Assembly (NCBI GenBank): GCA_900323505.1
Contig: OOIN01000001.1
Coordinates: forward strand, 558,001 to 622,000
Direction: 5' to 3'
From: Ustilago trichophora
Lineage: Eukaryota > Basidiomycota > Ustilaginomycetes > Ustilaginales > Ustilaginaceae
Length of the DNA stretch: 64,000 nt
Every line of letters begins with the position of its first letter. The first letter of the stretch is position 1. Under the pieces are notes generated by a model, which made no database searches, was not told the origin of the DNA, and was given only the letters and a program-made list of their open reading frames with translations. The translations under genes and the position numbers were made by a program. This document shows, piece after piece, positions 10,312 through 19,953 of the stretch.

Positions 10312-10535
10312 TGCGAACAGAAAAGAAAAAGAGGTGATGGAAAGGATACCGTCGATGGATGGATGTCGCGGTGCGGGCAACTGAGGATGTCGTTGGTGAG
10401 GAAGCAATCACCAGATGATCTCGGCGGAGAGATGGCCTTTTAAGTACTTCTCCAAACCCCACGCAAGGCACGCAAGGAAGGACCGATCCTCTCCTCCCTA
10501 GAAAGAGAATGCCGGCGAGCCAACCATGCGGAGCA

Positions 10536-10538
<3 letters not shown>

Positions 10539-10569
<31 letters not shown>
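10539..10569. repeat. AG dinucleotide microsatellite
   Basis: About fifteen AG units some 230 bp upstream of the acetate transporter start. Confidence 0.9.
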
Positions 10570-10571
<2 letters not shown>

Positions 10572-10694
10572 AAGGTCCTCCAAGAAAGCCAAGTGCGTCA
10601 CATACCGAGGCTTGGGTGTTGTGCCTCGTCCAGTTTCGATCCTCACGCTCGGACTGTGCGCATTTTTTTGACCCCACGCAAAGAGGGCCAATAA

Positions 10695-10733
10695 TTTTTT
10701 TTTTTAAAAAAAAAAAAAAAAAAGAAAAAAAAA
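10695..10733. repeat. Adjacent T and A homopolymer tracts
   Basis: Eleven T run straight into eighteen A, then G and nine more A. The junction is self-complementary and could fold back or exclude nucleosomes. Confidence 0.85.
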
Positions 10734-11381
10734 GGTGGGACAAGGCACTTGAACGGAGATCCCGGCGTGGCTTGGATATGTCAACCTCTTCCTGCTCGTC
10801 GTTGTCCTCCTCGGTTAGAGAGAAAGAGAGAGCCTCCACAGCTAACTTAGCACGCATCCACAAATGCCGTCCTTGTCCTCTGCTTCTCCTTCCGTCTGCT
10901 TGTGCTTGTGCGTGTGAGAGAGAGGTAGAGAACTTTCCACGACTCTCCTCACCGACTCGCCTCTGTAGGCCTCACTAGTTTGTCGGTCGATCCGATGGTC
11001 TGGCATGCACCATCTTAGACTGTCCCTTGTTCGAATCAGCCCAAACCCCACCGACAGCACTAAACCTGTTTCATCTTCTTCGATACAGAAGGACGCGATG
11101 GAATCACGAAGCACTTGAGCCTTGAAGTTGGAGGAGCTTGCCAACTAGGCAACGGTCAACCTGAATCAATACCATGCATTTATTGAGAGAAAGAATAAAA
11201 GAGCGAAAAATTGCCTGACAATGCGACACATAAACAAGGAGTAAAGTTTTCGCTTCCCGACACAGAGACAGAGATCCATGATGATGCACGACAAGATTTT
11301 CAAGGCATAAAATATCTCCGCTTTGGTGAAAACATCGGTGAGAGGGCAGAGATGCCTGCGGGTGGACGCTGCCACAACAAT

Positions 11382-11387
<6 letters not shown>

Positions 11388-11425
<38 letters not shown>
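11388..11425. repeat. 38-nt poly(A) tract
   Basis: Uninterrupted A run in intergenic DNA. No flanking duplication or element body was found that would mark it as a retroposon tail. Confidence 0.9.
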
Positions 11426-11428
<3 letters not shown>

Positions 11429-13308
11429 GGTCCTCGAGTAAACAGGAAGAGGGAAAAACGCGGAGAAAAGCAAGTCAAGGCAAGGGAGGGGATGCCGTGT
11501 CGATCTGTCTCCCGTCTCACACGCTTGTACAGTACATGGCGTTGGGTGTCTGTCGGCACTGCCGATGTTGTATATACTCTAGGCTTTGAGAAAGTTGTTT
11601 TCAATGTGCATTTTTGGTCTGTGGAGAGGTTGAAAGGGTGAGGCAAAGCTCAGTAATTGCTGCTGCTGTTGTTGTTGTTGGGAAGCATCTGCACAAGAAA
11701 AGATGATTCACCGGTGACATCTGTACTGTACAGCTGCAAATCCGTCCCATCTCATTCGCCTCGCTTTTTTTAATTTTTCTCAATGTCCCTACCAAGCCAA
11801 ACTAGACCGCCTCGCTACCAGACTATTCCAATAACATCCCTCCATCGCTTTTCTTTCTCCATGCATATTGCGGGCAGGCGGAGGGCGAGCCGACCTTGGT
11901 CTTCCCGGTCCAGTATACTTCGTGTAAACGTGTGTCTGAGTTGGTCGAAAAGATGCGCGAGTTGAAATTCGTGCCGATTTGCATCCCCGCACCCGCGGCA
12001 CGGAACATTTGATCCATCCAGCGCGCTCAGATGCTGGCTTGAATTGGCGTCATACCGAGAGTCGGAGCTCCATTTTTATTTTCATACACAGTATTTTGCT
12101 CGCCTCTCAAGAGAAGATCGGTGCTGGGCCTCCATGTCTGCCTGTACAGTTTACGCACTCCGCGAAACGGTCGGCCTTTCGCAACGCTCTCATTGCATAC
12201 ACTCGAGATCTTTACGAGGAAATCTCGACTTCGCTCAAAAGCGGCGTTACGAAATGGTTCAAGAATCTACCCTTATTTTTACGGCATTACACTATCCCCA
12301 TTCCAGCACAACCCAACACAAGGTCATCTTCGTCCCTGTGTTATGCCGTTATGTTGAGTCGCCGACAATCTTTTAAAAAAAAAACCCACATCTCTCACAC
12401 GCTCCAACGTTGACCGACCACAAGTACGTCTGTCGTTGGTCACGCACAACAGGCGGAAGTGGACGGGGCTCCTCCAGAAAAAGGAAACATGTCGGCACTC
12501 TAGTCTTGTATGAAATGAGGATATTGTGCATAGCCGAGCCAGATCTCTCCCAATTCACGATCGGTCAAGACCTCCACTTTCTCCACTCGCACTCATGCTA
12601 CGCATGTAAAATTAGAAGAAGGCCCTATCAACCATGCCAAGACCAGATGTGTGAGCATTCAACCGACGCCAATGACGACGGTCAAGAGGCTTAGCATCCG
12701 TGCATCCGTCGGGTCTCCACTTGAAGTGGGGTAAAAGGTCCATCGCTTCGGTGCAATGTACCTGCTTACTGACTCTTTCCAACCCTGAGAAAAATGGGTT
12801 GAAAAGCCATCCTTTTCGATCTGATTGCGTCGTCGATAACCGTCTTTGTTTCCCCGGATCGGCGTCCAAAGTCAAAAGTCATTGGCGCTACATATACAGT
12901 ACGTCCCTGAGACTCGGCTACAATCTCCCGTCTTAGCGTGACCTCGAGTCAATGTTTGGTCAGTGCGTCTGGCAGCTTTGGCCTCTTTTCGGCTTTATGC
13001 GATCGCTCCTCCGACTCGACCGCTGCAGGCATCTAGTTTCTTGTCCTCGAGATCGCTCTATTCACACTGCGTCGACATTTGTAGTTGCCGAGCGAAAGCA
13101 CAACACAATCTCGATATTGTTCAGCTTTATCAGCCCGATCTGAGGCACAGTCCCATCGCACAGATGGGTAGCACTAACATAGCTTACCATTGACAAGACT
13201 CACGACAAAGCAGGTCACAATTCAGCCAGGGCAAAGTCGCCCCAAGAGTCCGTCAAGAAAGAGTATAATACAGTCAAGTACAGAATTTGAGTGGATGGGA
13301 GCATAGAA

Positions 13309-16300
13309 TCACTTGTCCCACGCAACGCGGCCACCGGCAAAGACATACGGATAGGCCGTCTGGTAGTAGTTGACAAACGTGCGTCGACCCGCGATCGATG
13401 GTGCCGTTGCATAGCTGCCACCGAGCACCACGCTGTGCTTGCCATCGAAAAAGTCCGAGCTGTAGCCAGGGTACAGCGCCGAATTCTGGAAGCCTTGATA
13501 CTCGGCGAAGATGGTGCTCGTCCATTCCCAGACCCCTCCGTTGTGACCCGGCAGCAGTGTGCCGTCAGAATCATAGCGCGGCAAGCTGGCTGGCACTGGG
13601 TGCCAATTTCGGAAGCCTACATTCGAAGACGGCGCCGCCTGGCCCTGAGTCGGATTCTGCGATCCTCGGCGCTTCGCAGGCTGTGTCGTTGCCTCGCTTT
13701 CCGAGGTGGTACCCGGACCATGCATCGAGATACCAGGCGGGTGGATCTCGGTCTTGAGCACACGTCGAGATTTGTTCTGTGGCTTTGGAGCGTTGGTGTT
13801 CTCCGTCACGTAGAAGCGACGAAGCATCATGATGGCTTCATCGCGAAGGTAGCCACCCACCGATTCGTAGCCGGGCGAGCTGACAATCGCGTCATCGTCA
13901 TGAAGACCAAGCACGCTGCCGTTGCCTCCGAAGCGCTCGTTACCGGCACCAAACACAACTCGTTGGATGCCAATCTGTCGAAGCGCCGCTCCACACATGA
14001 TGCAGGGCTCAATGGTGACGTAAAGCGTGGTATCCTTGAAAGGGTTGTCTCCTTCTGGACCCGAGTGAGGCGCGACCGCAAAATCGGCTGCGGAGGGAGG
14101 CAGGATGGAAAGAATGTGGTCAATGGCCTCGAGCTCCGCATGCCTGGTAGCGTTGAGAAGCTCGTTGGTGCGATTGCGTCCGCGAGCAATGATTTCGCCC
14201 CTGCGCACAAACACGCCACCTACAGGGACCTCGTTGGCATCCAGCGCTTCCTGCGCCATGGCGAGTGCCTCTCGCATCCACTTGAGGTCCTCCTCCGACT
14301 GCTCCTCGATCGGGACATACCGAACAGCGGAGCCACGGACGGGAGGCGTCTGCTTGCCAGGAGGGTCAATGTCATTCGCTTCGGGCTCTTCCTTTGCCGA
14401 GTCTCGGTCGAAAGGAGGCACCGTCAAGTCAAGCACCAAAGCCTCGGGAGGAGCATCCATAAGTTTGCGAAGCTCTGCTTGGGAAGGGAGCCGGCCGCCT
14501 TTCCATGCAGCGTAGGCCGAAAGCTGCTTGCCTGAAGCCTGAACCGGCCAGTGTTGGGCTGTCACCATGTCGACAGGCCCGTAGAAGGTACGAACCGAGT
14601 AGCTTTCTCCACTGTCGCTCTTGAGCCACGAAGCGGGGGCGTCCGCACTATCTGTAGCTTTGAGGAAGTCAAGATACTGAGCGTTCGAGATGGGCAGCGC
14701 CGAGATAGAGAATGACATGGTCTCGACTCGTCGTCGAGGATGCTCATTGTCCCAACCGAACTCGGGCTGGCCGAGCTGCATGTTGAGATCTCGAATGTCA
14801 CTTGTCGGACGGGCCGCAGTGATCTCGAAATCTCGCGTATCGTCGTCGTCATGCCCCAGCTCTACAGACGAGGCTTCAAAGTGAAAGCGTTGCTCCAAGG
14901 CTCGACGGCCACCACGTTTCTCGTACTCGGCTTGCCACCGTTTCGACAAAGTAGCCCAATCCGGCGCCATGAAGCCGGCAGGAGGCTTGGTGTTGGGAGA
15001 CTGGATGAGCATGTACAGCAGGGTCTCGAGATGGAGGTTGACATGCTCGAGTGTCATCCACAGCATCCTCGCGAGCCTGCGGTTCATGACCAGATCACCA
15101 CGTTCAACGTCTCCGTAGATCTGCTGTACGCGTGCCTGCACCGTTTGTTGATACTTGAGAATCTCGTCGAGCGTAGGCCAGTCTTGTTCGCAGGTGGGCA
15201 CTTCGCTGTGCGGATTGCACTGAGTGATATCATCCATGTGCGGGTCAATGCCACGCTCAAAGATGGTGGAGAAGCGATCGTTGGTGTGAGATCGTTTGAG
15301 ATAGGTGGCAACGTGGATGTCGACAAATGCAGGGATGTGGCCGAGGTAGAACAGGCAAATGTGACGGAGGTCAATGGGCTTTTCGTGCAACTTGTCTCGA
15401 GGGATCATGGTCAAGGTGACGCAGTTCCAGGCATCCCAGACCGTCTTCCAGTCTCGGAGGCTGGGCAGACCGAGCAGAGCGGCCTTCTGAGCCATTTCGT
15501 CCAAGTTGCTGCCTCCCCAGCCATCGTCAATTTTGGTCGCTCCTTGAGCCTGGCTTGCCTCCGAGCTCACCTTCGAGGCGAGCGATACGACATCGACTCC
15601 AGAGTTGGAGAAATGGAAGCTCGGTTTCTCGACGAGCCAGATGTCATACCGATCGGTCTTGTCGCTCCAGCGCTGAACGACACGGAGACCGGCATAGTCG
15701 AACAGGTTGAGAGTCTCGCGCTCGCCAAACTTGTAGCTTGCCTCCATGTGAATGAGCTCGCCTTTCTCGATCTTGATCGACTCGGTCAAGCCTGGGACTC
15801 GGATCTCCTGCGCTTCCTTGGCGCGATAGTAGGATTCGTGACGACCTTCGCGGGCGTTGTAACGGTCAAAGTACTCGAACTTGCGACTATTGATGGCTTT
15901 GCCGCCAAGCGCACGATCAGCATGGTCGAGACCGTTCATGATGAAGTCGCGTGTGAGACCTGCCGGGTCATTGTAGGCCAATGCGACATCAGCAGGCTTG
16001 TTGCGGCGATCAACGGAGATGAGCATAGTGTCACCGGGACGCATACTTTCGCGTGCCGTCTTGGCGAGGAACTCGGCAGCGGACTTGCGATCAAAGTTAC
16101 CGATGCTGGAACCGAGCCAAAGGAGGCACCGCTGACCTTCGACCTGTGCACCGGCAGCTGTCGACGGACCTTGGAGTCCGCCTCTGCCGATAAAGTCGAG
16201 GCCGGCGTCATAGGTGGCCCACAAGCCATTGAGGCCGACCTTGCCGCCGTGGATTGTCCACGCATCTTGGTCGGCGCTTGTGGCTTCTTGCTGTCGCAGA

Positions 16301-17103
16301 TCGCGCAGCGTGCGCTCCAGCTCGGCTTTATCGAGGTCCAAAGCATAGTAGTGAACGCTAGGTCCGCCTCCGGCAAGCGCGGGCAGGAGCTTGAGCGCGC
16401 GAAGGAGATGGATCGTCTTCTTGAGGGAGCCGGCACCGAGCTCCACGAGGGATCCTGCGCCCACAGCTCGGTCGCCGTCGAGACCTTCTTCGGCATTGAC
16501 TCCGCCGTTGAACCTGCCCACGTCGCTGTCGCCCCACCTCTCCTTGGTGGAGACACCCGCATCCCGCTGAGGAGGAAGGTGATCTTCCTTCTCAGCTTCG
16601 TTCTGGTTGTACTGAGGGGCCTGTTGATGTCCTGAGACGACGCCCAACGTCTTCTCGGTTGCTGTGGTTGAGTGACCAAAGATCCTGAGCGCGATCTCGG
16701 GACCATAATCTTTGAGGATTTGCAGTTCGGCGTTGTACAGATAGTACTCGGGAGCTGCGGTCAGCTTGTCGTAGAGGATGAGACCCTGTTCATCGTAGAG
16801 GATTGTTGTTGGCAACGTCTTCCTGTAGGCGTACTTGAGGTCCTCGGGGTCATTTTCCTTGCCAGGAATGACGAGCTGGTTGGCTTGGAGTCCCGAGATG
16901 ATTTCGAGTCGGAGCTGATCGTCGGTCGAGCTGCTGGAAAGGCTGCCAGCACTGCCCGAGTAGAGGTCGATGACGGGAGCATTGCTCAGCTTGGCAGCCG
17001 TGTCGGCGCCCGGTGCCTTGGGCATTGTCTTGTTTGGAGCGTCTGTCTTTAGGAGAGGAGAGTTGGCATCGATCGGTGTAGCTGCTACAGCGGCTGGAGC
17101 CAT
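13309..17103 (-). CDS. Egt1-type ergothioneine synthase with an embedded Tad2-type tRNA adenosine deaminase
   Basis: One uninterrupted 1264-residue frame. Residues ~55-495 form an EgtD-like SAM methyltransferase (histidine to hercynine; LVELGAGS, LLWLGSSIGNFDR). Residues ~550-705 form a DinB-like iron-binding region with HVNLHLE at 687-693 (HX3HXE). The FGE-sulfatase-like C-terminal domain starts near 800 and reaches GGRLPSQAELRKL (869-881), then resumes at NVGFRNWHPVP (1161) and ends at GGRVAWDK. Between the halves (~882-1160) lies a zinc deaminase very like Tad2/ADAT2: EVPVGG, HAE (988-990), PCIMC (Cys1034, Cys1037), NERFGGNGSVL and the ADAT2-like tail FYVTENTNAPKP. Tad2 with Tad3 makes wobble inosine-34 in tRNA. 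ATG at 17103 is preferred over an upstream in-frame Met because the extension looks like leader. Fusion versus alternative mRNAs cannot be settled from DNA. Confidence 0.88.
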   Translation of the reverse strand: MAPAAVAATPIDANSPLLKTDAPNKTMPKAPGADTAAKLSNAPVIDLYSGSAGSLSSSSTDDQLRLEIISGLQANQLVIPGKENDPEDLKYAYRKTLPTTILYDEQGLILYDKLTAAPEYYLYNAELQILKDYGPEIALRIFGHSTTATEKTLGVVSGHQQAPQYNQNEAEKEDHLPPQRDAGVSTKERWGDSDVGRFNGGVNAEEGLDGDRAVGAGSLVELGAGSLKKTIHLLRALKLLPALAGGGPSVHYYALDLDKAELERTLRDLRQQEATSADQDAWTIHGGKVGLNGLWATYDAGLDFIGRGGLQGPSTAAGAQVEGQRCLLWLGSSIGNFDRKSAAEFLAKTARESMRPGDTMLISVDRRNKPADVALAYNDPAGLTRDFIMNGLDHADRALGGKAINSRKFEYFDRYNAREGRHESYYRAKEAQEIRVPGLTESIKIEKGELIHMEASYKFGERETLNLFDYAGLRVVQRWSDKTDRYDIWLVEKPSFHFSNSGVDVVSLASKVSSEASQAQGATKIDDGWGGSNLDEMAQKAALLGLPSLRDWKTVWDAWNCVTLTMIPRDKLHEKPIDLRHICLFYLGHIPAFVDIHVATYLKRSHTNDRFSTIFERGIDPHMDDITQCNPHSEVPTCEQDWPTLDEILKYQQTVQARVQQIYGDVERGDLVMNRRLARMLWMTLEHVNLHLETLLYMLIQSPNTKPPAGFMAPDWATLSKRWQAEYEKRGGRRALEQRFHFEASSVELGHDDDDTRDFEITAARPTSDIRDLNMQLGQPEFGWDNEHPRRRVETMSFSISALPISNAQYLDFLKATDSADAPASWLKSDSGESYSVRTFYGPVDMVTAQHWPVQASGKQLSAYAAWKGGRLPSQAELRKLMDAPPEALVLDLTVPPFDRDSAKEEPEANDIDPPGKQTPPVRGSAVRYVPIEEQSEEDLKWMREALAMAQEALDANEVPVGGVFVRRGEIIARGRNRTNELLNATRHAELEAIDHILSILPPSAADFAVAPHSGPEGDNPFKDTTLYVTIEPCIMCGAALRQIGIQRVVFGAGNERFGGNGSVLGLHDDDAIVSSPGYESVGGYLRDEAIMMLRRFYVTENTNAPKPQNKSRRVLKTEIHPPGISMHGPGTTSESEATTQPAKRRGSQNPTQGQAAPSSNVGFRNWHPVPASLPRYDSDGTLLPGHNGGVWEWTSTIFAEYQGFQNSALYPGYSSDFFDGKHSVVLGGSYATAPSIAGRRTFVNYYQTAYPYVFAGGRVAWDK

Positions 17104-17715
17104 TGTTTGTGTTGAATTGAGGCAAGGTAGGGTGATGTGGTTGCGTATTTCGCCGAAGTTGCGGGCGGTCGTTTGGTGCGAGTCTTTTACCAAAGAAGCT
17201 GTTGAGGCAATGGCACTTGATTTAGGGGCAAGTAGAAAGAGCACTTGTACGCTGACGAGCGAGAGAGTTACTCGAGGGAAAAGATAGGAAAGGGAATCGT
17301 GCTAATGTTGAATGAGCCGATGATGGGGAACAATGAGGTGAGGTACGCTTGTTTGGGACAGAGGGTGAAGCTCTGAGTATATAAGGGTCCCAGGATGGCG
17401 CAGCAACAGGATGTCAGAATGTCACGGACGTGGCCAGCAGCCAAATGACAATGGCAAGGGTCCAAAGGGGTCGGATCGCTAAGCTTGGCGGCGCGCACAA
17501 TGGCTGCTCCGGAGCTGCAAGATCTGAGAGCGCCCTTCTCCCTAACCACCCTGCAAGTTCTGGTGGTCGGTGCCTTGCCGCTTTTTGGTGGGACAGCAGA
17601 CTTGGCACAGATGAACAGGAGTAAAGTCGACGTTCAACTCTGCAGAAATGGCTAAGCCAGGTGATGAAAGCTCGCAGCAACAGCACACTCTGTGACGCTG
17701 TGGCAGAGGACAAGA

Positions 17716-17745
17716 CGAGGCGAGGCGAGGCGAGGCGAGGCGAGG
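17716..17745. repeat. CGAGG pentanucleotide tandem repeat
   Basis: Six exact CGAGG units followed by a degenerate CAGGG unit. Confidence 0.92.
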
Positions 17746-19301
17746 CAGGGCGAAACGGGATCGGCGGTTGAGCGGCGGGGAAGAGTCCGTGCACTTGATC
17801 GCCGCCTACAGCTACCTGTACTGCGGCTACACAAGATGCGAGCGTCGATGACTGAGCTCAACCAAATATATTTGTTCGCCAGACAGACACGCCAGCCCAG
17901 AGCAGCCAACCAGCCACAAGCCTCCAAAGCCTCCACTTTCTCAGGCATCACAGCCAAGCACACAACAAAATCAATTAATTAAATTTCATCCATCCGGCTT
18001 TTCCTGCGGCAAGGTAGTGTCACAACATGCAAAGGTGCGGTGAAATCCCGGATCGCTATTGACTGCCACATTGTGCTCAGGGCGCTTGTACAAACGCAGG
18101 GTCTGGTGACAATCTGCATGGCAGCGAACCTTCGTACGATCTGTGTTGTCTTTCGAGTCGATATGTGCCATCGAAGCTGTTACACGGCATGGAATCAGGG
18201 TTGCTTGCTCCGAAATGAACAAGCAAGGAGTCCTCTCAGCACAACCAGCGGGCGATCCGAATTGCATGTTAGGCTCAACAGAGTCGGTCGCGGATGCCTC
18301 TCCGGGATTGACGGCTGTCTTGTGCTACAAAGATCGGCTAGCTCAACGGCATTGAACACGTTGAGGTTGTCGTCGGGCCAAGCGAAGCCATCGTCAGAAC
18401 GTGTGCAAAGTGTAACCTCAGCTCATCTTTCCAGATCTTGTACTGCACCTCTGTTCGACGTTCGAAAGCAAAGGTTCGACACGCCAATACCTTGAGACTG
18501 TCAAACGAAGCACAAACGCCACGATTGACACATTCAATCGAGCGCTCGGGATACAGGAGCATCTAATGCAATCGGTGCCTTCCGGCGGCGTGAGTGTGTG
18601 AGAGCCTCAGATCCAATGTGGTGCACCTGAACAAAGCCGGTCCTCGAGGGGCCACTCAAACCTTAGTTGCCTTTCGCTGCTTTCCATTGAATGTAACATT
18701 AATCCAACAGTGAAGACTTGATTGATCGCATCAGATTGAGCCCGATCCGTCTGGCTCAAAATGGTAAAGCGCTAGCAGCGAGCCCAGAAGGACATCCATT
18801 TGTATCTCATGGTAGCCGCCAAACGCCAATTTTGAGGCCGTTGATAGACAGCGGCTTTGAGTCTGAGACTGCAGGAACTTTGGCCCGAGTCGACGGAACG
18901 TCCTGGCGGGCGTCCCGATACTCCTGTCCTAGTCCAAGATGGGGTCGTTACCGTCACATTGCTAAGAAGGCAGAACGTAGCCCCTAACTTGCCATTCTCT
19001 GTCGTGAAGCACGCTTTCAAAAACACACGGGAAAAAGCTTGACAAGCGATCAGAACTCGACAAAGGGTTCATTGGCACTCTCGGGATCTGCCACATCAAA
19101 GTGAAGTCGCATCGGCCCAGTGGATCTGAAAGAGGCTTCCAATATCATGTCCCCCTGATAGAACGTCGATCTACAATCGTAATCTGCGTTGCCTTCAACC
19201 AAGTCGGGCGTGATCAACAGGCTGGTGCATCTAAACACACGCGAGTCAATCATAGAATATGCTGGCGTAAACAGACTTGTTTTGGATAAGAGCTTTGCTT
19301 T

Positions 19302-19319
19302 TGTGTGTGTGTGTGTGTA
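19302..19319. repeat. GT dinucleotide microsatellite
   Basis: Eight to nine GT units, about 250 bp beyond the eL31 stop codon. Confidence 0.85.
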
Positions 19320-19569
19320 GAGGTACATGTCGAAACGAAGACGGTCTGCGCCTTCGATTCAGTATCGAGAATAGGTGAAGCTACCGGGCAAAGCAACGCA
19401 AGCTCGCAACGTTGCCCCGATAGCGTGAGAAGAAAGAGTGCGTATCGTCGGTCCTGTCTGCGTGACCGTCGGTATGATGCTGATGAATCCTAGAAGCGGA
19501 CAGTGATAGGGGGGAAACTGTGAAGATGCAACTGCGAAACCATAGACATTGACTTGAAGAGAAAAAGAT

Positions 19570-19953
19570 TTACTCCTGGTCGATGACGGTGGTCTGGAGG
19601 CCCTTGCAGGTGCCAAGGCCGAGAACGGGCATGGCGTAGGTGTAGAGCTTCTCCTTGGCACCCTCGTCGTCGTTACGCTTGCGCTCGAGGCGCACACGCA
19701 GGCGGCGGGGGAAGTTCTTGACACCGTACTTCCACACCTCCTGGTTAAGCTTGGGGTCAAGACGGACGTCCTGGGTGCCCATGGCCTTCTGGGCGAAGGC
19801 AACGACCTCCTTGATGGCGCGGGGAGCACGCTTCTTGAAGGCAGTGTCGTGGACACGCTTGTGGAGGTTGACGGTGTACTCGCGGGTCACAACATCGTTG
19901 AGAGCCGAGCGGGTCTTCTTGCCCTTCTGAGACTTGTCCTTGTGGTCCGCCAT
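19570..19953 (-). CDS. RPL31: 60S ribosomal protein eL31
   Basis: A 127-residue basic protein matching eL31 end to end: [54 protein letters not shown], then [21 protein letters not shown] and [10 protein letters not shown] at the end. It is a structural protein of the large ribosomal subunit near the tunnel exit. The start at 19953 (MADHKDK) gives the normal length and N-terminus. The frame stays open upstream, but that part contains leader-like sequence ending in CTGAC...AAACAG directly before the ATG, which resembles the 3' end of a leader intron. A TATATAAG box lies about 150 bp upstream. Confidence 0.97.
   Translation of the reverse strand: MADHKDKSQKGKKTRSALNDVVTREYTVNLHKRVHDTAFKKRAPRAIKEVVAFAQKAMGTQDVRLDPKLNQEVWKYGVKNFPRRLRVRLERKRNDDEGAKEKLYTYAMPVLGLGTCKGLQTTVIDQE

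Larger units (their letters stand above)
10312..13308. other. 3-kb intergenic region with homopolymers
   Basis: No protein gene or tRNA recognised. It holds an AG microsatellite (10539-10569) in the transporter leader, a T11A18 block (10695-10733), a 38-nt A tract (11388-11425), and TACAGTA/TACTGTA motifs at 11527-11535, 11723-11731 and 12895-12901. Small open frames in 11.8-13.2 kb have no recognisable domain or codon-usage support. Confidence 0.5.
17104..19569. other. Intergenic region between Egt1 and eL31 genes
   Basis: Contains the Egt1 promoter side, a CGAGG pentanucleotide repeat (17716-17745) and a GT microsatellite (19302-19319). Open frames of 60-150 codons on both strands (for example 18040-18495) show no domain and overlap each other; none is accepted as a gene. 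Confidence 0.5.

Noticed and set aside
9565..10443. 292-codon plus-strand frame over the acetate transporter
   Set aside because: Antisense shadow; the minus strand carries NPAPLGL and six hydrophobic helices.
11388..11425. Poly(A) tract as the tail of a retroposed element
   Set aside because: No target duplication and no recognisable element body on either side.
13291..14535. 414-codon open frame antisense to the deaminase insert
   Set aside because: Arg/Val-rich shadow without motifs; the sense strand encodes clear Tad2 residues.
14740..16635. 631-codon open frame antisense to the Egt1-Tad2 gene
   Set aside because: Composition is a shadow of the sense frame; no recognisable domain.
18330..18400. 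A-box-like TAGCTCAACGGC
   Set aside because: D-stem does not close and no B box follows.
18040..18495. 151-codon open frame between Egt1 and eL31
   Set aside because: No domain, overlapping open frames on both strands, no promoter or splice context.
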